A DNA stretch of 64,000 nucleotides from Lobulomyces angularis. Taxonomy: Eukaryota; Chytridiomycota; Chytridiomycetes; Lobulomycetales; Lobulomycetaceae. The stretch covers positions 7,933 through 71,932 of the forward strand of contig JADHYX010000033.1 of NCBI GenBank assembly GCA_027604685.1. The letters run 5' to 3'. Each line of letters starts with the position of its first letter. Positions within the stretch are counted from its first letter, which is position 1. Positions 1 through 11,488 of this stretch are shown piece by piece. The notes under the pieces were generated by a model. The model made no database searches, was not told the DNA's origin, and saw only the letters and a list, made by a program, of their open reading frames with translations. A program made the position numbers and the translations under genes.

Positions 1-732
1 ATATACTTTACAATATTATTTAACCATTTCAATACTCCCTCGTCAGTTTCCATAACCTCTTGATAAGAAACAGAAGGAATTTTAAACCTTGAATCCCAAT
101 ATATTAATTTTCTTATAATATAGAAAACCAATAATTAAAAAAAAAAATGTAAAGTTATAACATACTGATCAAATATTGAAGTATTTTGTTTCATAACTAA
201 AGGTAATTTAGGTGAGTATGAATGCTTTCTCAACCAATCAATTGAATAGTTACTTTCGTGGTTATCGTTGTTCCCTGGTACATTGATATTAGTTGACAAA
301 AAAAAAATTCGTATTTTATAAATTTATACATATAATTGTAACACCATCATTATGAACTCCAACGGTTTTAGGTGTAATGTCCAAAGGAATTTTGAAAGTG
401 TTGAGTAATCTTTGCTTTGTTACTGTGTGGTAACAAATTTCACACTGACAATGGTCTCTTAACCAAAAGTACTGGTAGTTTGCCAAAAAATTATCACTAA
501 ATTTTAATGTAATTAAGTTGTTTTCTATTTTTTCTGAATCAATTTTTATCTTTTTTTTTAAATCAACATTTTTTGAAGTAGAGGTGAAACTTCTACAAAT
601 CGAATGACGTGGTACATCCAGGTTGCGCATACTATTACATGTTAATAAGTTTCCCTCTTGTATGTTTATTTTAATTGGATGTCGTAATTTATGTAAGGTT
701 CTCCAATTTAATGAACGTTGAATTATTATCAT
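1..732 (-). CDS. gamma-butyrobetaine / trimethyllysine dioxygenase, 5' part (runs off the window)
   Basis: Fe(II)/2-oxoglutarate dioxygenase of the carnitine biosynthesis pathway (BBOX1/TMLHE family). Three exons are visible on the minus strand: 732-330, 274-166 and 111-1, with 55- and 54-nt GT...AG introns; splicing is in frame across both. The N-terminus is basic and hydroxylated-residue rich, fitting a mitochondrial presequence. Then comes the small N-terminal domain of this family: WLRDHCQCEIC carries the C-x-C-x2-C zinc ligands, followed by WNNDNHESNYS and IDWLRKHSYS. Exon 3 reads YWDSRFKIPSVSYQEVM, the segment linking to the catalytic jelly roll. The catalytic HxD...H residues lie beyond position 1, so the gene is cut by the window edge. 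Whether it acts on trimethyllysine or gamma-butyrobetaine cannot be told from this part. Family call is firm, substrate is open. Confidence 0.85.
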
Positions 733-1379
733 TCTTTTCTTTTTTTTTTTTTTATTTTTAATTAATTAATTTAAAAAAGATTTACTATTATCAAAAAATT
801 TTTTCGTCTCTTCCTTTTTTTAGTTGATCTTTTCTCTTCTATTCAAGAATTTTTTGTTAATTTTTAATTATTCTGACGCGAACGACTTAATTTTAATTTT
901 TTTTTTTTTATTTTTTTTTTAAAAAACATAGTGCTTGGACAATATGTTTTTTAACATCTGGACAAAAATAAATTAAACAAAGTGGAATGAGGAGCCACAC
1001 AAATGCAAAACGAACAATTTTTCATCGTCATTATCTCAAGAAATTCATCGTACTTATCACAGAAAACAACACTCTGAGGAAAATTAAACTCGCTGCCATT
1101 TTTTCATTTCGAAAAGGCGAGTCGATTGTATAATAAGGAAATGTTATCTAGTGTCTTAATAGTAGAGTAGAATTTGAAAAATTGGGCAGCTTTTAATAAA
1201 AGTTTTTTAATTTTTAAGTAAAACGCAAGTTTGGTCTGGTTTTGGAAATTCAGGGTTTAGGGTTTTATGTTTCTTATTTGAATATTCATTCATATACAGG
1301 AACTCAAATCCATCTATCGACTACAGTCTTTGTTGGTAAAGTGCGATAACATCCACATCCACACAGCCCACTTTACAAA
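733..1379. other. intergenic, no gene seen
   Basis: AT-rich DNA with T and A runs just upstream of the dioxygenase start (733-930). I see no convincing coding frame, RNA gene or repeat. The right part (about 1260-1379) may already belong to the decayed Fanzor element that follows, but no clear protein match could be read there. Confidence 0.5.
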
Positions 1380-2880
1380 GTTTTATCTTTAAACTGTCCA
1401 CTTCCTGATCAGCTACTTTTACAAAAAGATGCTTTTGAAGTTATTGCATCAGAGTTAAACAAGACTGATAGCAGCATATCTAGGAGTGGTTGTGATTGAA
1501 AAGTTTTGGTTGATCATTTTTTACTTTTATTAAATGGTATAAAGAATTGATTCATTATGATGGAGAAGGCATTAAACATTTTCAACAACTTGCAGTTTAC
1601 ATGTCTGAAACATTTGAAACCAATATTAAAGGTAAACTAAATAGGTGAAAATAAATAAATTTTTTTGTTAGTTAATGTGCAAAGAAATTTTAAAATTTAA
1701 TTACTGAAATTGTGGTTAAAACGAAATCTTCAACTTTTCAGCATTCCAAGTGGTTTACAAGAACAAGAACGTCAACCGCTTAAATGGGAAAGAGGTAATA
1801 AAAAAATTTTAATGGAAACTGCAAAAGTTGTTCGTACCGCAATTTTTGGCAACAATCCAATACCAGAAAACCTTCAAATAGAGGATCAACATCCTGTGGG
1901 CCACATCTTGGCTATACTCCCAGAAGAAATCAGTGCAAAAGGTATACCTTACCATATAACCATTCGACCAGAAGCTTATTTAAATTCATATATTCAGTTG
2001 AGTTATTTGTTTGAACGATATTTGTTAAAACCGTTTAATGCCATTCCACTGTCGACTTCCACCGTTCCACTTTACTTAATTCTTGATACCAATGTACTTT
2101 TAAAACAAATTTTGGGAAATATTCAACCAACAAAAATTAACGAAGAGACAAAACCAGGATATTGGTCTCAAGTTTTTTGCCTGAATAATAAAGCTTTTAA
2201 AAGGAAAAGTTAGAACAGATCTAATTGGAGTTTCAGTTAATATAGGTCCCCACCTTCAAAAGGTCGAAAAGAAAAAAAAGAATCAAGTTTAATTGTCCGA
2301 GTTCCGTGATTTATCTCAATGACGCTACTGTTGGTTTGGTCAAGGAAAACTTTGTTGTCATCGACCGAAACAAGAGAGATCTACTCTACTGCCTTGGTCG
2401 AATGGGGAGAAAATTCGGTACACCTAACCCCAACGAGTCCATGAAGCGAAACAAAAAAATATAAGAGGATTCGAGGAGGGCTGACAATGGATGCTGGAAT
2501 AAATGCCAATCCGATGGATGTTGCTGTTCCCCATACATCCTGTGACACCGCCGTTTTCAACAAATACCTTCCCAGTTACTTTTCTGAGGTTTCGACAGAA
2601 AACAACGATTTTATGGTGGTTGGATTTTCCGAAAACTTCGAGTCAACACCTTTATCAACACGAAAAAGTCGGAGGAAAAATTCATCGAAAACTTCAAGGG
2701 TTCATATGGAGACGGTCGACATACTACGGTTCTTATTGGGGATTGGGACTCAGGAGGTCATACCTTGAGAGGTCAAGTTACGACCAAGGGAAAGGGATTT
2801 CGGTAAGAAAACTTCCCACTCTTTATTCAATCGTTCAATCTTTATTCTTTATTAGGGAGATCATTTTCTTTTTTCAATGA
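1380..2880 (+). pseudogene. broken Fanzor (eukaryotic TnpB-like RNA-guided nuclease) gene
   Basis: Pieces of one protein occur in order but in different frames. About 1395-1480 reads PLPDQLLLQKDAFEVIASEL. About 1541-1635 reads HYDGEGIKHFQQLAVYMSE, followed by a GT...AG gap (1636-1672) into VNVQRNFK. 1710-2210 is a 167-codon open stretch containing KGIPYHITIRPEAYLNS and PLYLILDTNVLL. A +1 shift near 2210 leads to VRTDLIGVSVNIG. About 2310-2460 reads ENFVVIDRNKRDLLYCLG, which I read as the RuvC-I Asp motif. In a third frame, 2637-2812 gives LRVNTFINTKKSEEKF and GDWDSGGHTLRG..TTKGKGFR, as found before the DE[FY]RTS/zinc-finger part of fungal Fanzors. That C-terminal part is missing after about 2870. 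Several frameshifts and stops mean it is not functional as read. Base composition here is visibly richer in G and C than the neighbours, fitting a transferred or recently arrived element. No terminal inverted repeats were recognised. Family assignment rests on remembered motif patterns. Confidence 0.6.
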
Positions 2881-3290
2881 TAAACAGCTCCTCAGCAAAT
2901 TAAGTAGAAGAGGTAAGGGTATTTACATAAATAAAAAAGAAATAATAATAATAACAAAAAACGAAATTGGACTAAGCAGACTGTAACAAAATTTGAGTAT
3001 ATGAATCGTACTAATATTATCATAGGTTGTTTTATAAATTATCATTAACGACTATTATTACTTTTAATAAACGTTTATTCATAAATAAAACTTGATATGT
3101 ACATATGTAGATGATTTATACAAAAGAAATAATATCTAATTGAAAAATGAATTTTAGGAGAATCTAAAAAATACCATTGGTTTACAATGTTTTTTTGTTC
3201 TGTCTAATGTTCTTTTTTCTTAATTTGTTATCAAAACATCTTGAAACTTTCAATATTGTAGCAGTGAACGAACGATTTCATAATTATCAT
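2881..3290. other. intergenic, no gene seen
   Basis: AT-rich spacer between the Fanzor relic and the 3' end of the minus-strand gene at 3291. It includes short A-rich and ATA-type simple sequence (2930-2960). No coding or RNA feature is visible. Confidence 0.5.
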
Positions 3291-5584
3291 TCACCAATTT
3301 TCATGTTCCAGGCAACAACTTTTTTTAAAGAGACTTTTTCCCCATAGCTCTTGGATATCCTTTCCATTTACAGAATTCTCAACAAAAGCTACAGAATCCT
3401 TGTAGTTCATAAATGACAGCAAGTTTATCCATTTTTGCACAAAATTAATAAAGTTGTCATTAGAGGTTATATTGGTGGCATTTGACTTTGTAAAATATGA
3501 TATTTCTTGAAGGACAAAATAAAAGTTACGAAATTCAGAATAAAGTTTGTTTTCTTGATTAAATTTTACTGTAAGTTTAATGTATGTTGATTTAATGTAC
3601 ATTCCTACGATGAAAATAAAATTTTTCATAATAAGTTCTAAGTTTCCAAAATCTTTTTTTAATAACAAATCTGGTTTGTTTTTGTTATCTTTTGTAAATT
3701 TAAAGTTCAAAAATTTAAAAAGATTTAAAACATTCATCAAACTTGAAGTGAAATTAAAAAAAAAATCCACTTCAAGCTGATTTATAACATCGTTTTTAAC
3801 TTCAATTAGCAATAGCATCACCTCAATAATATTTGAGCAGACCGCGTAAATGTCTATAATTTTTTCAAAAAACATTGACTGAAACTTTTCAAGCTGTATG
3901 GCCTCCTTTAGTAAAATTTTTACTGTTGTTTCGATCCATTGTAATCTGAAGGAGCTAAATCGATTTAGACTTACATATTTTTTGAAAATCTTATGAATTA
4001 AGTGTCCAGCGAGTATTTTCTCATCAGTTGACCCCATCTCAACAATTTTTATGCAATGATTTAATAGCTTGTTCCAGTTTGACCAATTCGTGTTTTCTGT
4101 TATCCAGTATTCTACAAATTTTGATAAAAATTTTATTGCCTTGAAGTACAGCGTTTTAACGGTGATTATATTGTTAAAATTGTCCTTTTTTCCATCCAAT
4201 AATTCCTCTTTCGGCATTTTTAAAATACTATAAAAAGGAAACTCTAATAGATAATGTAAAAATTTTTCAACAAAAACTTTTCCCACAGCGCTCGATAGGA
4301 CCTTTTCCCCAAAATTATCAAAATTAGAAAAGACTAAAACCTTTTTGAGTATGATTGAATTCTAAAATGTAAAAATTAATTTAACCAATTTTAAAGTATT
4401 TTTAAAGTTACATTTAATTCATTTAGATCTATTAAAAAATTTTCAATAATAAAATCAAATTCGCTTTTAATACAGTTTTCATGCTTTCCTACCCCTTTGG
4501 AATTTTTATGGTTGCTCAGCACTTCCTCTTGATTCTTTATTATAAATTCAATTACACCTCCTTTTTTCTTTTTCTTTTTTAACTCCCTAACATGTTTACT
4601 CTCGTTTAATGCATCATTTTGGGGATCCTCTGCTTGATTTAAAATTAAAACTGCACCTAGAACTGGCTCATCTTCTTTTATAGACTTCAATTTAGCTTTA
4701 GAAAAGTACTTTTGTACAAGATTGTTTAAAAAAATGTTTTCTTTTGCTTCTTCTAAAATTTTTCCTTCCTCGAAACTAGTATTAATTTCATAATTATTAT
4801 TTTCAACATTTGGTACGGTTGAAAGTAAAAATTTTATTATCTTTGTATTAGTTTGGATTTCCTTGTGGTTGATTGTTAACATCTCTTCAAAAATTTGAAA
4901 TTCAAAATTAGAGGAATGTAAAGTATCCTTATTTTCATTTTTTTTCAAGCAGGATTTTAATAAAGTGACAATATCAACAATTAAAATCACCAATTTATCG
5001 TTATCATTTTTATATTTTGAATTATTTACAATAGTGTAAAATAAATTCAAAACGTTTAAACTAATTTCGCGATACAATAATTTTTCCGTCACTTCAATTT
5101 TAATTTGATTTTTCAGATTTATATTTTCAAAGCTTATATCATAGTCACTTTTAAATTTTGTTGTTAAATTCAACTTTGAACTTGAAGCCAATGTTGTTTT
5201 GTGAATATTAAAGTTAGTTTTCGCAGTAATTAACCAAGGGGAAAAATTGTTTATATTTACTCTTTCTGACTTTGAAGGCTGCTCATATTTAATTTCCTTT
5301 TTTTCATTCCTATTTAATATTGCTGTCAGCGATTCTTTGTATGTAGATGGATCCACATCGAACTTGTAACAAATACTAGATAAAATTTTGTATAATATTG
5401 CACCATCTTTTTTGAGTTTATAAACTGATGAAGTATTTAGCAACTTAATTGGGAGATTTTCAACTGCCTTTTCCAAAATAGAATTTTTCTTTTTCCAACT
5501 AATACCTATTAACATCGGCAACTCATTTCCTTTACATCCAATTAACCAGTCTTTGAATAAACTATTTAACTTATTTACTTCCAT
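3291..5584 (-). CDS. hypothetical 747-aa helical protein
   Basis: I do not recognise this protein. Two exons, 5584-4412 and 4361-3291, join in phase 0 across a 50-nt intron (GTAACT...TTTTAG). The joined frame is 747 codons plus stop. The start is the first ATG of a long open frame and is followed by MEVNKLNSLFKDWLIGC. The first third is mixed. Residues about 85-150 are polar. A Lys-rich patch (ELKKKKKKGG) lies near residue 345. The C-terminal half is rich in Leu, Ile, Phe and Lys in a pattern suggesting many amphipathic helices, as in HEAT/ARM-type scaffolds. There is no signal peptide, clear membrane segment or catalytic motif. It could be a fast-evolving nucleolar or scaffold protein, but that is a guess. 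Two near-identical 15-nt repeats lie just upstream of the start (5639 and 5684). Confidence 0.7.
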
Positions 5585-6160
5585 TTTTTAAAATTTTTTC
5601 TTTTTTTAATTTAACAATTATTTTAGTGATTGGTATTGAAGTGGCGCATTTTACAATTCATTAAAAAAAACAACTTGGTGTCAAAGTGGTGCATTTTAAG
5701 TATAAAAAATAACTTGCGGGGAAATAATCCATAACTTCATTCTTGTTAACCGTTCTTTTCGATAAATTAATAAGTTTGATTAATTATAAGATATTAATTA
5801 ACTCCTTCAGTCTTTATTATTTCAAAGTTTCAAAAATTTTGATAAATGAAGAAAACAAAAAGGTAGATCTATTTGCATTTATAACGCTATAGGGTGTCAA
5901 GAGACTCCTTCTGCAATGCCCATGCAACTTGTTTTAGAATATCAAGATTATTCGTTGAAAAACACTTACATAGAAGTTATTATTTCAACTAAAATATGAT
6001 GTCAGATCTATCGTGGAATAAACTCAATTTTCACCTTAACATATTAGTTTTTATTGGGTCATTCAATTTTAAATTTGAGTGACGAGAATACCTCTGAAAA
6101 CCCTTGTAAATTTGGATTGTTTATTTGTTATATTTATAATTTTAAATTATAAAAAATAAA
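5585..6160. promoter_or_regulatory. divergent promoter region between the 747-aa gene and POL3
   Basis: This 576-nt spacer separates two divergently transcribed genes, so it probably carries both promoters. It holds two copies of aagtgg[ct]gcatttta, at 5639-5653 and 5684-5698, starting 45 nt apart on the same strand. They begin about 55 and 100 nt upstream of the minus-strand start. The remainder is AT-rich without recognisable genes. A regulatory role is inferred only from position and repetition. Confidence 0.35.
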
Positions 6161-9100
6161 ATGTCGCAACTTTCACAATATAGCAGTGACACTCTAAAAA
6201 GGAGTCAGGATAGTAATGAAGATTTTGGCAGCCAGAAAAAAATAAGAAAAAGTGCATTTGAAGATGTTCTGACAAATATGATGGATGAAAATGATGAGAA
6301 TGCTGGTTAAAATGCTAATATCCATTAATTATTAAATTAAAAAATTTTTAGTGTTAAAAGGGGAAAGTTTATGGAAAAGAAGTAACATCGTTAATTTTTC
6401 TCCAAAAATGCAACCGCTGAGTATCCAATCTTAATTTATTTTATTTATTAATATTACAAAAAGTTTTTCAACAGTTGGAAATTGACGATTATGAAGATTC
6501 ACCGTACTTCAATGTATCAAATCCACATAATTCCACTGTTCTACCTTGCCTAAGGATGTTTGGAGTTACAGATGTTGAAAATTTTTACTTTTTCTTTACA
6601 TTTATTTTTTTTTTTTTTAACCAGACTGGTAATTCGGTATTATGTCATGTTCATGGATTCCAACCATACTTCTATGCTCCAGCTCCTTACAACTGGAACC
6701 CTAACAATCACACGGAAAGTTTTAGAAGAGTTTTAGATGTAATTAGATCGTCTCACTGTGTAATTATTAATTTTTACTGAAATTTAGATGGCTGTTAGGA
6801 ATGACAGCAAAAGAAATTCCATTGGCGGAGTTGCAATAACTCATATCCGCACAGTTCAAAAAAAATCAATATATGGATACCGAAGTACTAATTCAACATT
6901 CTTGAAAATATTTTGTAGAATACCCAGCCAGATAGCTGCAGCAAAGAGGTTGCTAGAGAAAGGGATTCATCTTGAAGATGGAGGAAGCTTCTCTACCAGT
7001 GTTACGTTTGAAAGCAATATTCAGTATACCTTAAGATTTATGATTGATAGAAAAGTAAGTGTCAACAATCTCAATTTAATAAATTCTTTAGATTGTTGGA
7101 GCAAACTGGATTGAACTGCCTGCTGGGTCATATACAGTAAGAGATAGAAATATAACTTCTTCCTGTCAGTTGGAGGTAGATGTGATACATGATAAAATAG
7201 TTTCCCATGATTGTGAAGGCGAATGGTCCAGAATTGCACCTCTTAGAATCTTAAGTTTTGACATTGAGGTAGACTATTGATGTAGATAGAAAATTAATTT
7301 GCGTAGTGTGCGGGTCGAAAGGGAATTTTTCCAGATGCCAATATTGATCCAGTAATCCAGATTGCCAATATGGTAACCATTCAAGGCCAATCGAAACCTT
7401 TTATACGTAACGTGTTTACGTTGAACAAATGCGCTAATATTGCAGGCATTCATACCCTATGTTTTGATGATGAAAGAGATCTTCTTAAAAAATGGCACGA
7501 ATTTGTTTCTCAAGTATCAAATTTTTTTTCACTTTTCACTTATCCCTACTCTGTTATTTCTTTTCCTTTAGGTGGACCCTGATTTAGTTATCGGATATAA
7601 TACTACCAACTTTGATCTTCCTTATATCTTGGAAAGAACTACTGTTTTAAAGGTGTCTGGTTGTCCAACTCTAGGGCGAATTATTGGTAATATGACCCTG
7701 AATAATATGCAATGAATTTTTATCATTTTAGCCAATAAAACTGTTGCAAAGGAAACCAAGTTTTCTTCAAAAGCTTATGGTACACGGGAGAGTAAAGAAA
7801 TTAACCTTGACGGTAGACTGCAACTGGATATGCTACAGGTTATGCAAAGAGATCATAAGCTTAGATCTTATACATTAAATTCCGTTTGTGCACACTTTCT
7901 AGGTATTGGTTAATTTTCTTTAAATGATTTATTCTCGTAGATGAGCAAAAAGAGGATGTGCATCATTCTGTGATTACGGATTTACAGAATGGCAATGAAG
8001 AAACTAGAAGAAGGTTGGCTATTTATTGTATCAAGGTAATTCGATTAAAATTTATGAAAAGAAAATTGCCAATATTTTACTTCATTAGGATGCATACCTT
8101 CCGCAAAGATTAATGGATAAATTAATGTGCTTGATAAATTATATTGAGATGGCAAGAGTAACAGGAATTCCTTTTAACTATTTATTAGCAAGAGGTAACT
8201 ACATATACTGATATTTATAACATTTCTATTCTAACAGGGCAGCAAATCAAAGTAGTATCTCAATTATACAGAAAAACATCCACAATGGATTTAATTATCC
8301 CTGCCATGAAAGTAGAGGGAGCAAGTGACGAGGTTCAGTATGAAGGAGCTACAGTTATAGAACCTGAAAAAGGTTTTTATGAAAAACCAATCGCCACTTT
8401 GGACTTTGCTTCACTTTATCCAAGTATAATGATGGCACATAATCTTTGTTATAGTACGTATCTGGAATCTAAGAAAAAAGTTGAGGAGGCGGGTTTAGTG
8501 TTAGAACGAGATTGTGTTATTACACCTAATAATGGTAAGCCTGAAACTTACGCTGACCCCGTAAAAAAATTTTTTTGTAGATATTTATGTCAAACCTGAA
8601 TTTTGCAAAGGGGTGCTGGTTACTATCTTAGAAGGTATATAAAAGAAATTAATTGAATTTATGGATTAAAATTTTAATATTAGATTTGATTAGTGCCAGA
8701 AAAAAGGCGAAATTCGATCTAAAGTTGGAAACGGATCCTTTTAAAAAAGCAGTATTAGATGGAAGGCAGCTAGCGTTAAAAGTTTACACAATCCACATTG
8801 TAATCGTTTTATTAACATTGACGTTTTTAAGATTAGCGCTAATAGTGTATATGGCTTTACTGGTGCAACTATTGGAAAATTACCCCTTTTGGCTATATCA
8901 TCTTCTGTAACGGCATATGGGAGAGAAATGATTGAAAAAACTAAAGAAGTATAATGGCAACAAAATTCAGAGTTTAACTATAGAAATAATTTTTTAGTTG
9001 GTAGAAGAAAAATTTACTATTGCAAACGGTTATGAACATGACGCAAAAGTAATTTATGGTGATACTGATTCTGTTATGGTTAAATTTGGTTGTAGTGATT

Positions 9101-10407
9101 TGGCAGAAGCAATGCGATTAGGTACAACCATTTGATATTTTTTTTCTTGCAAATGAACACTTCATTAAAAATTTATAGGAAAAGAGGGAGCTCAACATGT
9201 TTCTACTTTTTTTGTTTCACCAATTAGCCTTGAATTTGAAAAAGTTTACTTCCCATACCTACTAATTAACAAAAAAAGGTATGCAGGATTATACTGGACC
9301 AAACCTGATAAATATGATAAATTGGACGCTAAAGGAATTGAAGTATTGACAGACCTAAGTTCCATTAACAATTATGTTTATTTTTTAAGACGGTTAGAAG
9401 GGACTCTTGTAGATTGGTTTCATATGTTATTCAGACTTGTTTAAACAAGCTTTTGATAGAAAGAGATACAAAGGGAGCAGAAGAGTAAGCAAAAAAAGTA
9501 TCATGCTTTTTTAACATATTCAATAGTTTTGTTAAAAACACTATTACAGATCTCTTAAAAAACAAAATTGACTTAAGTCAGTTAGTTATAAGCAAAGCCC
9601 TAGGTAGATCGGACTATGTGGGAAAGCAAGCACATGATGTTTTGGCTAAACGGATGAAAGAAAGGGATGCAGGTAAGTCAGAAGTAACATATGATAATTA
9701 ACGATAGTTAGGTTCAGCACCATCAATTGGAGATAGAGTAAGTTATGTTATAGTAAAAGGAACTAAAGGAAGTGCTGCGTATGAAAAAGCTGAAGACCCA
9801 ATTTTTGTTCTAGAAAACAATTTGCCAATAGACACTAAATATTATCTAGAAAATCAACTCAGCAAGCCATTACTTAGAATTTTTGAACCTATATTAGGTG
9901 ATAAAAGCTCAAGTCTGCTATCTGGTGATCATACAAGAACTGTTCAAAGTAAATAGCGAAAGTTTTTTTTTGTATTTATGTAACTTTTTTTAGTCGCAGC
10001 TCCAAGTAGTGGAGGACTAATGAAATTTGCAGTTAGAAATGCTACTTGTTTAGGCTGTAGAGTGCCATTGGGAAAAATAGACACTGCTGTTTGCAAAAAT
10101 TGTAAACCTCGAATTTTAGAAATATATTCAAACCATTTGACTAGTGCCAATGTATGTGAAGTGAAATTCAGCAGACTTTGGACACAGTGCCAAAGGTGAT
10201 TAGTCAATTAGCAAATTATAGTTTTAATAATCATAAATGGAATTCAATTCTAAATTTTCTTTAATTTTAACTAGGTGTCAAGGAAGTTTGCATCAAGATG
10301 TTATTTGTACTAGTCAAGACTGCCCAATATTTTATATGAGGAAAAAAGCGCAGAAGGAAGTAAATGAAGTTACTGCAACGCTGAAACGATTTGATTATAG
10401 TTGGTAG
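6161..10407 (+). CDS. POL3: DNA polymerase delta catalytic subunit
   Basis: Family-B replicative polymerase with 3'-5' proofreading; it makes the lagging strand and takes part in repair with PCNA. About 22 exons give roughly 1,070-1,080 aa, the usual size. Visible order: a short N-terminal tail with a basic KKIRK patch; [23 protein letters not shown]; Exo I FDIEC (split by the intron at 7269-7306); Exo [13 protein letters not shown]; Exo III YCIKDAYLP; polymerase motif [15 protein letters not shown]; motif [10 protein letters not shown]; motif [10 protein letters not shown]. The C-terminus has two Cys4 sites, CLGC...CKNC (CysA zinc site) and CQRC...CTSQDC (CysB, the [4Fe-4S] site of this family). 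All catalytic residues are present. Introns are mostly 38-55 nt with variable donors (GTTAAA, GTTGAA, GTTTAC and GTGATT among them). The start is the first ATG, at 6161, and exons 1 and 2 are short. No damage seen. Confidence 0.95.
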
Positions 10408-11488
10408 ATGATGAACAAAACAAAAGTGGTGTAGTGTACAATTAATTTACTTATACTGTCACTAGGATTCCTCATATTTAATTTGTAATATATTTAATGA
10501 TTTTATCGATAATGTTTGTTAAATTTTCTAAAACCACGTTTGACCATTTATTAAAGGAGATAACAACTTTTTTTTTACTAGAAAGATGCTGCATTTGGAG
10601 TACAATAACAACTTAGACGCATTTAATTAGCTACCAGTAACAATTGTTTGCAAAGGCAGCAAAATGGCCTCCATTCACAAGGAAACTGTTGCAAACTAAC
10701 AGCAAATCATACATTGGAAATAAATATACACATCAAGCTAATTTTTGATGCGCAACTAAAAATAGAACTTGTCATTTCAGTTGGTGGAGTAAGTCTTAAA
10801 GTTTAAATAATTTTTCCTGTGTATTTTCTTAAAAATATTAAAAACTGAGATGCAATCAATTTAGCAAAACTGCAGTTGGGATACTGGTAGAATTTTAAAT
10901 TTGTTTATTCAAATAAATTTAATCACATATCTATTTATGATGAATCAAATAATAATCTTCTTTGCTATTGGAATTTCGCTATTACTGGATAACAAAGTTT
11001 CATGTTTGAGAATTAATCACTGGAATATTTGCTGGTTTGCTTATAGTTCCAGAATTTAAAAGTAGTTGAAGATAATACAGAGTTGGAAATGCGCTGTTTT
11101 TCCTCCTCATGAGGCAAGTTAATTTGAGATAGATTTTTTAAAGATTCTAGGCACCTAATAAACCAAAAACTTCTTTAAACTTTTAATGTAATTAATAAAA
11201 TTTTAACAACAATTGGATTTATTGGAACACTCTCTTATATTTATATTTCTGACATAGTTGCTTTGAATTTTTCATCAAGTTCGTATGCCTCTTCTCTGAA
11301 AACATATTTCTTTCAAAGAACAAGATTAGTGCAAGAATATTTACATAGATTTTATAAAAATATGGAAATAATTAGTAATAATTTTTTTTCCTCCTTGAGG
11401 CTTTTATTTTGTTTGACTATTAAAAAATGAACTATGAACGAATTCAATGAATGTGAATGTGGTGTATGTCAACATAATATGAAATACT
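10408..11488. other. gene-poor spacer after POL3
   Basis: No supported gene. The stretch 11187-11427 stays open for about 80 codons and reads as a hydrophobic segment (TTIGFIGTLSYIYISDIVAL) followed by a basic tail, but it has no start codon, clear splice signals or family match. It may be a decayed membrane-protein exon. The remainder is AT-rich with no repeat or RNA signal that I could identify. Confidence 0.4.

Noticed and set aside
11187..11430. Membrane-protein gene related to the seven-helix family
   Set aside because: One hydrophobic segment in an open stretch without a start codon, family motifs or splice partners.
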